A stretch of DNA of 8,591 nucleotides from Chthoniobacteraceae bacterium (GCA_947478975.1 CANJYI010000100.1:1-8591), one strand, 5' to 3'; shown: positions 1 through 7,161, numbered from the stretch's first letter. Numbers and translations: made by a program. The notes: generated by a model from the letters alone, not told the origin.

Positions 1-1257
1 CGGCCGGTGAACGCCTCCGAGGTGGAGCAGATCGTCCGACAAGTGCACGCGGAGGAAAAGTCCGCAAGGGAAGCTGGCACGCCTCCGCAAGAGGCGGCCG
101 AAGCGGCCATCACGCTGGGCGTCCGGTCCGTGCTCTGTGCTCCCGGGTTCCTCTACCGCGAGGAGCGCGGCGGGAAACTCGACGGCAGCGAGATCGCCTC
201 CCGGCTCTCCTATTTTCTGTGGTCTTCGCGCCCCGATGAGGCGCTCCTGGGCCGCGCCTCTGCGGGGGACCTCGCCCGCCCCGAGGTCCGGCGCATGGAG
301 GCAGAGCGGATGCTCGCCGACCCGCGTTCCGAAACGTTTGTGAACGAGTTTCTCGACGGCTGGCTCTCGCTGCGAAAGCTGGGTTCGATCGCTCCGCGTT
401 TTCCGGATTATCTCACTGACAATCCGTTGGAGGCGATGCGGACCGAAACGCGGCTGTTCTTCAAACAGTTGCTCCACACCAACGGACCGATCGCCCAACT
501 GCTCGATTCCGACTACACCTTTGTAAACCGGGCCCTTGCCAGACACTACCGGATTGACTGGAAACAGTTCGAACCGGAGCTCGGAAAACCCGTCGCCGGG
601 CTTTCCCCCAAAGACCTGCGGCCCGACGGGGCTGGCAACGCCCCCTCCCAAGGCTTCGTGCAGGTCAAACTCTCCGACCGGCGCCGAGGCGGACTCCTCG
701 GGCAGGCAAGCGTGCTGACGGTCACGGCCAACGGAGTGGACACCTCCCCAGTGGTGCGCGGCGCGTGGTTGTTGGAAAACATTCTTGGTGCGCCACCGTC
801 TCCCCCACCCCCGAACATCCCGGTCATCGAGCCCGACACGCGCGGGACCACCACCCAGCGGGAACGGCTGCAGAAGCACCGGGACAACCCCTCCTGCCTT
901 GGCTGCCACCGCCAGATTGATCCGCCCGGATTTGCGCTGGAAAGCTTCGACGCCATCGGCGGCTGGCGTGCGCACTATCAGGTGAACGACAAGGCGCTCC
1001 CCGTTGATCCCAGCGGCGAGTTCGGCGGGATAAGCTTCAAGGACGTGACCGGCTTCAAGGAGGCGCTGTTGCTGCGCCAACCGCAGTTCGCGCGTTGTCT
1101 TGTGGAAAAGCTGCTGACCCATGCGCTCGGGCGCGAGCTGACCCCGGCCGACCGACCGACCATCCGGGGCATCCTCGAGCGTGCCGGCGCGGCGGGATAC
1201 CGTCTGCGGGACCTCGTGCTCCTGTGCTGCGAGAGCGGCCTGCTGGTTGAAAAATAG
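1..1257 (+). CDS. DUF1592/DUF1588/DUF1585 c-type cytochrome-like protein, C-terminal part (5' end outside window)
   Basis: The reading frame is open to the left edge (Arg-Pro precede the GTG at position 7), so this is the C-terminal ~418 residues of a larger protein; the GTG is not the true start. Numbering from that GTG, the order matches the multidomain family found in Planctomycetes and Verrucomicrobia. The end of a DUF1595-like segment covers about 1-55. DUF1592 covers about 60-190, with RLSYFLWSS and DEALL. DUF1588 covers about 225-325, with LTVTANGVDTSPVVRG, a proline-rich linker and a CLGCH haem-c motif at 297-301. DUF1585 covers about 345-415, with the typical LLTHALGREL. Full-length members usually carry an N-terminal signal peptide and a cytochrome c domain, which lie outside the window. 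The family is thought to be periplasmic and redox-linked, but its reaction is not established. The stop is 10 bp from the next gene, suggesting cotranscription. The family's frequent DUF1552 partner does not follow here. Confidence 0.93.
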   Translation, partial: RPVNASEVEQIVRQVHAEEKSAREAGTPPQEAAEAAITLGVRSVLCAPGFLYREERGGKLDGSEIASRLSYFLWSSRPDEALLGRASAGDLARPEVRRMEAERMLADPRSETFVNEFLDGWLSLRKLGSIAPRFPDYLTDNPLEAMRTETRLFFKQLLHTNGPIAQLLDSDYTFVNRALARHYRIDWKQFEPELGKPVAGLSPKDLRPDGAGNAPSQGFVQVKLSDRRRGGLLGQASVLTVTANGVDTSPVVRGAWLLENILGAPPSPPPPNIPVIEPDTRGTTTQRERLQKHRDNPSCLGCHRQIDPPGFALESFDAIGGWRAHYQVNDKALPVDPSGEFGGISFKDVTGFKEALLLRQPQFARCLVEKLLTHALGRELTPADRPTIRGILERAGAAGYRLRDLVLLCCESGLLVEK

Positions 1258-1270
1258 AGGTCCCTCCATG
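1255..1270 (+). promoter_or_regulatory. Ribosome binding site that fixes the repeat-protein start
   Basis: An AGAGG core at 1256-1260, overlapping the TAG stop of the cytochrome-like gene, lies 7 bases before the ATG at 1268. It supports that ATG over the longer in-frame start at 1181, which would lie inside the preceding gene and would bury the signal peptide. This is the clearest Shine-Dalgarno sequence at any start codon in the window. Confidence 0.65.
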
Positions 1271-2314
1271 ACATTTCTCTCGTTCAAAAACACGTCCTTC
1301 GTTGTCGCCCTCACCACCTGTATTTTGGCCGCCCCTCCAGCCCAGGCGGCGGACGACGCCAAAAAGCCCGTGGACTGGAACACTGCGGTAAAGACCCTCA
1401 ACGCCCTGACCCCCGGGCAAGCCGCCGAATGGGCCGCGCTCAAAAACCCGCCAACAGAGTCCTCGATTGACGGCGGCTGGGCCACGCTCGACGCGGTGAC
1501 AAACCTTACGCCCGAGACAGCGGAGTTGCTCGTCAAGGCGGAACGGCCACTCTCACTGAACGGACTCACGGAGTTGTCGCCCGAACTGGCCACGGCGCTC
1601 GCCAAACACGCGCCAGTGAAGGGATTCGGCTCCGCCGACCTCCGGCTAAACGGCATCAAACTCCTCACGCCCGAGGCTGCCGGAGCCCTCGCCGCACATG
1701 AGGGAAAAGTGCTGCTCTACGGCTTGGAAAGGATCGAATCCCTTCCGCTGGCACGGAAGCTTGCGCGCCAGTGGGGAGAACTGCGCCTGGGGCTCATCGA
1801 GTTGTCCCCCGAAATCGCTGGCGAACTGGCGAAGCACCGCGGCAACGAGGAGGACAAGACAAGGCCGGGGGTGACCGTCCGCCGGCAGGATGGCGGCGCA
1901 TCGATCCTGCGGTTAGACAACATTGAATCTCTCTCGCCCGCGGCCGCGGAAGCTTTGGCCGCCCACGAGGGTGTGCTCGTGCTCAACGGCCTGACCGCAC
2001 TCCCGCCGGCGGTCGCGGGTTCACTCGCCAAACGCACAGGCAACAGCAAAACCAAGCGCACCGGCACGCTTGTCCTCAACGGTCTGCCTTCCCTGTCCAC
2101 CGAGGCTGCGGAGGCGCTGGCCGCATTCCCCGGGGAACTGGTGCTCAAAGCCGTCACCACCCTGACGCCGGAAACAGCGACCGCCCTGTCCAGGCACAAG
2201 GGCCGCCTCCACCTCACGGGTCTCACCGAGCTGAGCCCCTCAGTGCAAGCAGCCCTGAACGCCCACCCAAACCTGCTGCTCCCGCGTCCAACTGGGCTTT
2301 CCGCAGACAGGTAG
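1268..2314 (+). CDS. Secreted leucine-rich-repeat-like protein (348 aa)
   Basis: The ATG at 1268 gives a clear signal peptide: a short polar start with one Lys, a hydrophobic stretch (about residues 11-21), then APPAQA before ADDAKK, with likely cleavage after residue 27. The mature protein is almost entirely about ten imperfect repeats of roughly 23 residues with consensus L-x-L-x-G-L-x-x-L-S/T-P-E-x-A-x-A-L-A-x-H-x-G (residues about 45-339). A short beta strand followed by a helix per unit suggests an LRR-like solenoid. Two charged inserts (about 192-212 and 258-266) interrupt the array as loops. No catalytic motif, membrane anchor or CxxCH is visible. Comparable repeats occur in Planctomycetes and Verrucomicrobia proteins, sometimes next to cytochrome c domains. 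The gene starts 10 bp after the cytochrome-like gene, so it is probably in the same operon. A binding or scaffold role in the periplasm or outside the cell is an inference only. Confidence 0.85.
   Translation: MTFLSFKNTSFVVALTTCILAAPPAQAADDAKKPVDWNTAVKTLNALTPGQAAEWAALKNPPTESSIDGGWATLDAVTNLTPETAELLVKAERPLSLNGLTELSPELATALAKHAPVKGFGSADLRLNGIKLLTPEAAGALAAHEGKVLLYGLERIESLPLARKLARQWGELRLGLIELSPEIAGELAKHRGNEEDKTRPGVTVRRQDGGASILRLDNIESLSPAAAEALAAHEGVLVLNGLTALPPAVAGSLAKRTGNSKTKRTGTLVLNGLPSLSTEAAEALAAFPGELVLKAVTTLTPETATALSRHKGRLHLTGLTELSPSVQAALNAHPNLLLPRPTGLSADR
1487..2284 (+). repeat. Degenerate in-frame repeats of about 69 bp coding for LRR-like units
   Basis: Within the secreted repeat protein, units begin near residues 74, 96, 127, 150, 173, 216, 239, 270, 293 and 316. 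Their first strands include LSLNGL, LRLNGI, LVLNGL, LVLNGL and LHLTGL, and their helices include PELATALAKH, PEAAGALAAH, PAAAEALAAH and TEAAEALAAF. The DNA is diverged between units apart from short shared words such as ctcaacgg, so the array is old and kept at protein level rather than recently duplicated. Confidence 0.8.
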
Positions 2315-2361
2315 GGCCTCGCGAGAAAACACGGCCCGCTTCAAACAAACACAGGCGCGTT

Positions 2362-3819
2362 ATGAGTATCACTGACATCGCTCCAGGAAGTTTCCTGAAA
2401 GCATTCGTAGCAACACTGCTGACCGTTGCCTGTTTGCCGGCTCTCGCACTGCAGGCAGCGGCCCCTGCGAAGCCCAAGCCTGCTGCATCGGATCCCGCCG
2501 TGCTGGACCACTACCGGGGACTCGTCCGCACGGAGACCTGGAAAGAAACATGGCCAGACGCCTCCGGGAAAGCCGAGGTGCACAGCGTCACCGCAGAGGT
2601 GTGGACAGCAGCCATGCAGGCGGCTCTGGACGAAGGGAAGTTCCTGCACATTCCGGCACGCGGATATCCCTATTACATCGACGCCCCCCTGGTGCTGAAA
2701 TCCCACGACAAGATCAGCGCGGATCCGGGGGCAGAGATCCGGCTCAAGCCCGGTTCCAACTGCTGCATGGTTCGCAACGCAAACATCGTCGAACTCGCCG
2801 GCGGGCCGGTGCCCGAAGGCACACTACCGGACAACGATCTCAGCATCGATGGCGGCGTCTGGACAACACTGGCAAACGCCGTTTCGGGCAACGGCAATGA
2901 ACGGGGGCGTTCCTCGAAGGAAAAACCGGTTTTCGGGACCCACGGCGTCATCCTCCTCCAAAACGTGCGTCGTCTTTCGGTCAAGAACCTCACCATCCGA
3001 GAGAGCCGCCCCTTTGGAGTGCACCTGGCAAACGCGCATGACTTCCGCGTGGAAAACATCACACTCGAAAGACACAAGCGCGACGGAGTGCATGTGAACG
3101 GACCGGCCAGCGACGGCGTCATCCGCGGCGTACGGGGGGATTCCCATGACGACAACATCGCGCTCAACGCCTGGGAGTGGAAGAACTACGCGCCCAGCTA
3201 CGGTCCGATTGAACGCATCCTCATCGAGGACGTGACCGGCTCGCCCGAGGGCTTGCGCGCCGCCAACTCCATCCGGCTCCTGCCTGGGGTCAAACGGTTT
3301 GAGGACGGTTCGACGCTCGACTGCCCCATCCGCGACATCACGCTGCGCCGCATTACTGACATTCGCGACTTCAAGCTCTACAACCAACCCAACCTTGAGC
3401 TCGGGCGGGACAAGGATTTCAGCGAGGGCGTCGGCTCGCTTAGGAACATCCGATTTGAAGACCTCGTGTTCAACCGCCCCGGAAGCATCCAAGTCCATGC
3501 GAACACAGACGGACTTATGATCAGCGGCGCGAAACTGCTTTTCCCCACTCTTTCAGACTACGGTCTGGTCGAGATAGGCCCGAAGTCGATGACGTACCGG
3601 GGTGCGCCTGGCAGCGAACCCAGCCGCTGGGTGGAAATCTTCTCCCCTAATCTGGACTGCACCGTGCGGAATCTGAGCATCTCGGGCGTGCAGCACTCGA
3701 ATGCGCTGGCAGACTTGCCAGACGAGCAGGTCATCAAGGTCATTGAGCTAAAGCCCAACCCGGACTACCCGCGTACCGTGCCAAGAGGAGGCACCGGAAA
3801 AGGCGTATGGATTCGCTGA
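2362..3819 (+). CDS. Secreted GH28-like right-handed parallel beta-helix protein, putative polysaccharide-active enzyme
   Basis: This 485-residue protein has a signal peptide (hydrophobic core FVATLLTVACLPALAL at about 15-30, probable cleavage near QAAA at 31-34). A pre-helix domain follows (about 45-145), containing 'ADPGAEIRLKPG', then a beta-helix (about 150-445) built of strand-turn repeats such as VRRLSVKNLTI, FRVENITLE, IERILIEDV, IRDITLRRI and LRNIRFEDL. DGVHVNG (241-247) and GDSHDDNIALN (259-269) match the acidic active-site region of polygalacturonase-type GH28 enzymes, where one Asp and a later Asp pair act in hydrolysis. The GHG histidine motif of classical GH28 is not seen; instead there is SIRLLPG (303-309), a feature I associate with a GH28-related branch. 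The substrate is unknown, with pectin-type or other acidic glycans as candidates. The start has only a weak AGG (2352-2354) upstream. The 47-bp gap behind the repeat-protein gene allows cotranscription. Confidence 0.85.
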   Translation: MSITDIAPGSFLKAFVATLLTVACLPALALQAAAPAKPKPAASDPAVLDHYRGLVRTETWKETWPDASGKAEVHSVTAEVWTAAMQAALDEGKFLHIPARGYPYYIDAPLVLKSHDKISADPGAEIRLKPGSNCCMVRNANIVELAGGPVPEGTLPDNDLSIDGGVWTTLANAVSGNGNERGRSSKEKPVFGTHGVILLQNVRRLSVKNLTIRESRPFGVHLANAHDFRVENITLERHKRDGVHVNGPASDGVIRGVRGDSHDDNIALNAWEWKNYAPSYGPIERILIEDVTGSPEGLRAANSIRLLPGVKRFEDGSTLDCPIRDITLRRITDIRDFKLYNQPNLELGRDKDFSEGVGSLRNIRFEDLVFNRPGSIQVHANTDGLMISGAKLLFPTLSDYGLVEIGPKSMTYRGAPGSEPSRWVEIFSPNLDCTVRNLSISGVQHSNALADLPDEQVIKVIELKPNPDYPRTVPRGGTGKGVWIR

Positions 3820-4393
3820 ATCTGAATTTAAAGGAAGCTGCGCTCGGAGCTGCGTCTTTCGCTCCCCCCGTGGAGCACCCACGCCGCAAAGCCTGTCACC
3901 GACTCAATGACAAGGGCTCCGACGAGTCGAATGTGCGGGTGGCGTCTGCCAGCTTCAAAACCCGGCAGGGAAAGGACTCGCAACCAAAGAAGTCGACGTA
4001 TCTCAGACCCTCGCTCCTTGCAGGCTTCGAGGGTGGCGATCGCCGCTTTTGTACTCAACGGACTGGCGGTGCATGACGGACTACTCGTCCGATCGATGCT
4101 GCGCCAGAGCGAATGGCTCTCTTTGTGAACTCAAGATCCGGCGAGGTCCCAGTTCGCCTTCCCGTGGCAAGCCCACGCGGCGTCGCCTTTGATGGTGTCC
4201 CTCTGGTCACATGAGGGTGCACTGGTCCGCCCGTTCTACGGTCCGACCGAATATGGAGGCAGGGGCGTGCTGGATTCACGGGACGAAAACGTGTTTTTCA
4301 CACGGGACTCGAATTCGCCCTCGAATAGCCGAGCATCCGCCGGCTTTGAGTTTCATTGCGGCGCAAAACGGGTCAGACTTGTTTTTTTAGCGG
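3820..4393. other. 574-bp stretch with no convincing gene; short palindromes, candidate repeat or remnant
   Basis: No frame here has a good start, ribosome site and recognisable product. Visible structure includes several interchangeable GGAGC/GCTCC arms: GGAGC at 3846-3850, GCTCC at 3861-3865, GGAGC at 3872-3876, and a later GCTCC within GGGCTCC near 3915-3921. There is also the 10-bp palindrome GGCGATCGCC (4035-4044), an 8-bp palindrome CGAATTCG (about 4310-4317), a CGTGT/ACACG hairpin near 4290-4304, and a run of seven T just before nadE. On the minus strand a frame is open from about 4130 down to 3828 but would need a TTG start (4058) with no ribosome site. The stretch must hold the 3' end of the beta-helix transcript and probably the nadE promoter, but I could not assign -35/-10 boxes. 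A dispersed repeat or decayed gene is possible. Confidence 0.5.
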
Positions 4394-6019
4394 ATGAAAA
4401 TTGGCCTCGCACAAATCAATCCAACCGTTGGCGACCTCACGGGCAACGCCTCCCTTGTACTCGAACAATACCGCGCCCTTCAGGGGCAGGGTGCGGATCT
4501 TGTGCTCACGCCGGAACTCGCCCTCACCGGCTACCCACCCCAGGACCTGCTGTTTCAATCCGGCTTTGTGGAGGGAAACCTCTCCGCTTTGGAGGGACTG
4601 GCCCGAGCCGTTGGCGAAACCCCGCTTGTTGTCGGCTACGTGGACTTCTTCGATGGCACGGGGAGGCCCTTTCGAAACGCAGCGGCCGTCTTGCAGCATG
4701 GAAAGGTCGTTGCAAAGGTCTTCAAATCCCTTCTCCCCAACTACGATGTGTTCGACGAGGCCCGTTATTTTGAGCCAGCCAGCCAGGTGGCTCCGATCGA
4801 ACTCTTGGGCCGTAAGATCGGGGTCACACTCTGCGAGGACATCTGGGACGCAGCCCATCTGCCGCGCGCCTACTACCCCCAGTCGCCCCTCGCGTCGCTG
4901 GTCGCCCAGGGCGCGGAAATCATTCTCAACCTGAGTGCTTCGCCATTCACCGTGGGAAAGCCTCAGCAGCGGCTCGAAATGCTGGGCGCTCTGGCAAAAC
5001 GCTTCGGGGTCCCCATCGCCTACTGCAATTGCACCGGAGCCAACGACCAGCTGGTCTTCGATGGCAATTCCCTCCTTTTGGGTGCGGACGGACTGCTCCG
5101 CCTGGCGCTCCCAGCTTTTAAGCAGGCGGCAAAACTGGGGGATCTGCGGTCGCCCCCCCAACCGCATGTCTATTCCGAGTCGGAGGAGTCGCTGCATGAC
5201 GCGCTGGTTCTTGGAGTGCGCGACTACTTTAAGAAATGCGGTTTTCAATCCGCCGTGATCGGACTCAGTGGAGGCATCGACAGCGCGGTAGTGGCCTGCA
5301 TCGCGGCCGAGGCCCTCGGCGCGGAGAACGTCATGGGAGTCACCATGCCAACGCGCTACTCAAGCGAGGGGAGCGTCCTCGACTCCGAGTACCTCGCCCA
5401 AGCTCTGGCCATCGAATTCCTCAACATCCCCATTGGACGCAGCTTTGAGGTATTCGAAGGGCAGTTTACGCAAATATTCCAGGGGCTGCCCGGAAACGAG
5501 ACCGAAGAGAACATGCAACCCCGCCTCCGCGGCATGACGCTCATGGCGCTAGCCAACAAGTTCGGCAGGCTTGCCCTTTCCACAGGCAACAAAAGCGAAC
5601 TGGCGGTGGGCTACTGCACCCTCTACGGGGACATGTGCGGGGCTCTTTCCGTGATCAGCGACGTCCAGAAAACCGACGTCTACCGCCTGGCGCGCTGGAT
5701 CAACAGGCACAAGGAAATCATTCCCAACGCGACCATCCAAAAACCGCCGAGTGCCGAGCTTAGGCCAGACCAACGGGATCAGGACACCCTGCCGCCGTAC
5801 GAGATCCTTGACCCGATCCTCAAGCTTCACATAGAGGAAATGTGCTCGCTCAAAGAGATTGTGGCGCTTGGCTTTGAAGAGAAAACCGTCCGCTGGATTC
5901 TCCGGCGGGTGCGCCTGAATGAGCATAAGCGCTCCCAAGCCGCCCCCGGCTTGAAAGTCACAATGAGAGCCTTTGGTATGGGACGCCGCATGCCCATCGC
6001 GCAAGCTTTTCAAGCCTGA
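4394..6019 (+). CDS. nadE: Glutamine-dependent NAD+ synthetase
   Basis: This cytosolic enzyme makes NAD+ from deamido-NAD+ (nicotinic acid adenine dinucleotide), ATP and glutamine, the last step of NAD+ synthesis (EC 6.3.5.1). The N-terminal nitrilase-like glutaminase domain (about 1-255) shows the Glu-Lys-Cys triad: E41 in TPELALTGYPP, K111 in FKSLLPNYD and C147 in TLCEDIW. The C-terminal synthetase domain (about 265-541) has the ATP pyrophosphatase loop SGGIDS (292-297), then STGNKSELAVGY and the PPSAELRPDQ-DQDTLPPYE segment, and ends with RRMPIAQAF as homologues do. At 541 residues it is full length for the glutamine-using bacterial class. The ATG at 4394 begins MKIGLAQINPTVGD, the usual family N-terminus, so the start is firm although no Shine-Dalgarno sequence precedes it (a T-rich stretch does). 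An ADP-ribosylglycohydrolase homologue follows 86 bp downstream. Confidence 0.98.
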   Translation: MKIGLAQINPTVGDLTGNASLVLEQYRALQGQGADLVLTPELALTGYPPQDLLFQSGFVEGNLSALEGLARAVGETPLVVGYVDFFDGTGRPFRNAAAVLQHGKVVAKVFKSLLPNYDVFDEARYFEPASQVAPIELLGRKIGVTLCEDIWDAAHLPRAYYPQSPLASLVAQGAEIILNLSASPFTVGKPQQRLEMLGALAKRFGVPIAYCNCTGANDQLVFDGNSLLLGADGLLRLALPAFKQAAKLGDLRSPPQPHVYSESEESLHDALVLGVRDYFKKCGFQSAVIGLSGGIDSAVVACIAAEALGAENVMGVTMPTRYSSEGSVLDSEYLAQALAIEFLNIPIGRSFEVFEGQFTQIFQGLPGNETEENMQPRLRGMTLMALANKFGRLALSTGNKSELAVGYCTLYGDMCGALSVISDVQKTDVYRLARWINRHKEIIPNATIQKPPSAELRPDQRDQDTLPPYEILDPILKLHIEEMCSLKEIVALGFEEKTVRWILRRVRLNEHKRSQAAPGLKVTMRAFGMGRRMPIAQAFQA

Positions 6020-6105
6020 CGGCGAGCCTGTGCCCAAAGCCTGTGCACTCCGTTCCATTCAGTCACCGCCACCCCCCGCAAAGAGGCCTTCCAAAAGACA
6101 CATCC

Positions 6106-7065
6106 ATGCACTCCACACGCCTCACTGCCCTTGAGGGCGCCCTTGTCGCCGATGCCCTCTCCATGCCCGTCCACTGGTACTACGACCGGCTGGCACTCCG
6201 ACGCGACTATGGCCGTGTAGACAGGTTCCTCCCGCCTCACAATCCTCACCCGAACAGCATTCTACACCGTTCCAGATACACCCCCGTTTCGCCCGCTGCG
6301 GACATTCTCCACGATCAGGCAAAGTACTGGGGGTTGGAGGGAGTTCACTACCACCAGCAACTCCACGCAGGCGAAAACACTCTCAACTTCCAACTGGCGC
6401 GTGGCCTCTACAGGCAGATTACGGCAACTGGACGCTACGATTCAGGCGCCTGGCTCCGGCTGTACTGCGACTGTATGCGCATTCCAGGGTGGCACAGGGA
6501 CACCTACGTGGAGGAGTACCACCGCGCATTTTTCACCAACCTTGCCCGCGGAAGGAAACCAGAAGCCTGCGGAATTGCCGACGTCCACATCGGCGGTCTG
6601 GTTCCTGTCCCGGCGCTTTTCTCCGGACTGGATCAGGGAGGGGAAGCCCTGGTCAAGACAGTCACAGAACACGTTGCCCTCACACACAACACCCCCGAGG
6701 TGCTTGAAGCTGCGGCGGCTTTCACGCGTATTCTTTTGGCGGTGGAAGCTGGCGCAGGGCTGAGGGAAGCCATCGAGCAACATGCCTCGGGATGGGTGGG
6801 GCAGAAAAAAATGCACCAATGGGCGAAAGAACCCGACGAGGTTGTCGTGGGCGAAAGACTCAGCCCCGCGTGCTACATCAAGGACGCCTTCCCCGCTGCG
6901 CTTTACCTGACCTGGAAATACGCAGGGGACTTTTCCTCTGGCATCATTGCAAACGCCCACTGCGGCGGGGATAATTGCCACAGGGGCTCTGTTGTGGGTG
7001 CCCTTCTGGGCTTTGCAAACGGAGTCCCCGAGAGATGGCTCAGCGGGCTCAAAATGAGGTGCTAA
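6106..7065 (+). CDS. Divergent ADP-ribosylglycohydrolase (DraG/ARH-fold) family protein
   Basis: The 319-residue product has the family's opening, EGALVADALSMPVHWYYD (10-27), and a closing glycine-rich block, CGGDNCHRGSVVGALLGFANG (286-306). This matches the end of DraG/ARH proteins, where GGDTDT-x-G-A-x-x-GA-x-G is usual. Superfamily members remove ADP-ribose from proteins or small molecules using two Mg ions. The acidic residues that hold those metals are not where expected: the N-terminal T-D-D-T is replaced by GENTLN (89-94), and the C-terminal D-T-D-T by D289-N-C-H. Other conserved-looking stretches are HYHQQLHAGENT, RDTYVEEYHRAFF and ADVHIGGL, rich in His and Asp. I infer a distinct subfamily with altered metal binding or another reaction. 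The ATG at 6106 was chosen because family homology begins there; a GTG at 6043 is in frame but adds an unconserved tail. AAAGAGG at about 6080-6086 is a distant ribosome site. The gene ends at the shared hairpin. Confidence 0.8.
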   Translation: MHSTRLTALEGALVADALSMPVHWYYDRLALRRDYGRVDRFLPPHNPHPNSILHRSRYTPVSPAADILHDQAKYWGLEGVHYHQQLHAGENTLNFQLARGLYRQITATGRYDSGAWLRLYCDCMRIPGWHRDTYVEEYHRAFFTNLARGRKPEACGIADVHIGGLVPVPALFSGLDQGGEALVKTVTEHVALTHNTPEVLEAAAAFTRILLAVEAGAGLREAIEQHASGWVGQKKMHQWAKEPDEVVVGERLSPACYIKDAFPAALYLTWKYAGDFSSGIIANAHCGGDNCHRGSVVGALLGFANGVPERWLSGLKMRC

Positions 7066-7108
7066 ATGTCAGGGCCTGCGCCAGCGCCAAGGCATGTATT
7101 GTTGCATA

Positions 7109-7137
7109 GAAAAGGGCACCGAACTGGTGCCCTTTTC
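7109..7137. terminator. Bidirectional intrinsic terminator between the convergent operons
   Basis: A perfect 12-bp inverted repeat (GAAAAGGGCACC and GGTGCCCTTTTC) flanks a 5-base loop. GC-rich inner pairs and A/T outer pairs give a T run on either strand, as expected of a two-way terminator. It lies 44 bases after the stop of the ADP-ribosylglycohydrolase-like gene (plus strand) and 25 bases after the stop of ssb (minus strand), so it can end both transcripts. Confidence 0.88.
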
Positions 7138-7161
7138 GCGAAGCTGATTCCGCTGATATCC

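Noticed and set aside
1181..1267. Longer N-terminus for the repeat protein starting at 1181
   Set aside because: It would overlap the cytochrome-like gene by 77 bases and hide the signal peptide; the ATG at 1268 has a ribosome site.
1487..2284. CRISPR or tandem DNA repeat in the repeat-protein gene
   Set aside because: Repeats are in frame, diverged in DNA and conserved as protein motifs, with no spacer pattern.
2317..2343. GGGCC/GGCCC hairpin after the repeat-protein gene as a terminator
   Set aside because: Five-base stem, long loop and no T run; the next gene is only 47 bp away and probably cotranscribed.
2824..3498. Minus-strand open frame of 224 codons opposite the beta-helix gene
   Set aside because: Antisense shadow; the plus-strand protein has a signal peptide and active-site motifs.
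3828..4058. Minus-strand open frame of 76 codons (longer if extended to about 4130)
   Set aside because: It needs a TTG start with no ribosome site, has no domain I recognise and no partner gene. Kept only as part of the description of the gene-free stretch.
4189..4773. Plus-strand open frame of 194 codons overlapping the start of nadE
   Set aside because: Most of it is an out-of-frame shadow of the nadE coding sequence, and its own product is not family-like.
4373..5248. Minus-strand open frame of 291 codons opposite nadE
   Set aside because: Antisense to a gene with clear catalytic motifs; long antisense frames are expected in GC-rich coding DNA.
6025..6046. Direct repeat AGCCTGTGC twice, 13 bases apart, between nadE and the next gene
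   Set aside because: Only two copies and nine bases long; chance or local slippage explains it.
6043..6105. GTG start at 6043 for the ADP-ribosylglycohydrolase-like gene
   Set aside because: The extra 21 residues show no family resemblance; homology begins just after the ATG at 6106. The alternative cannot be fully excluded.
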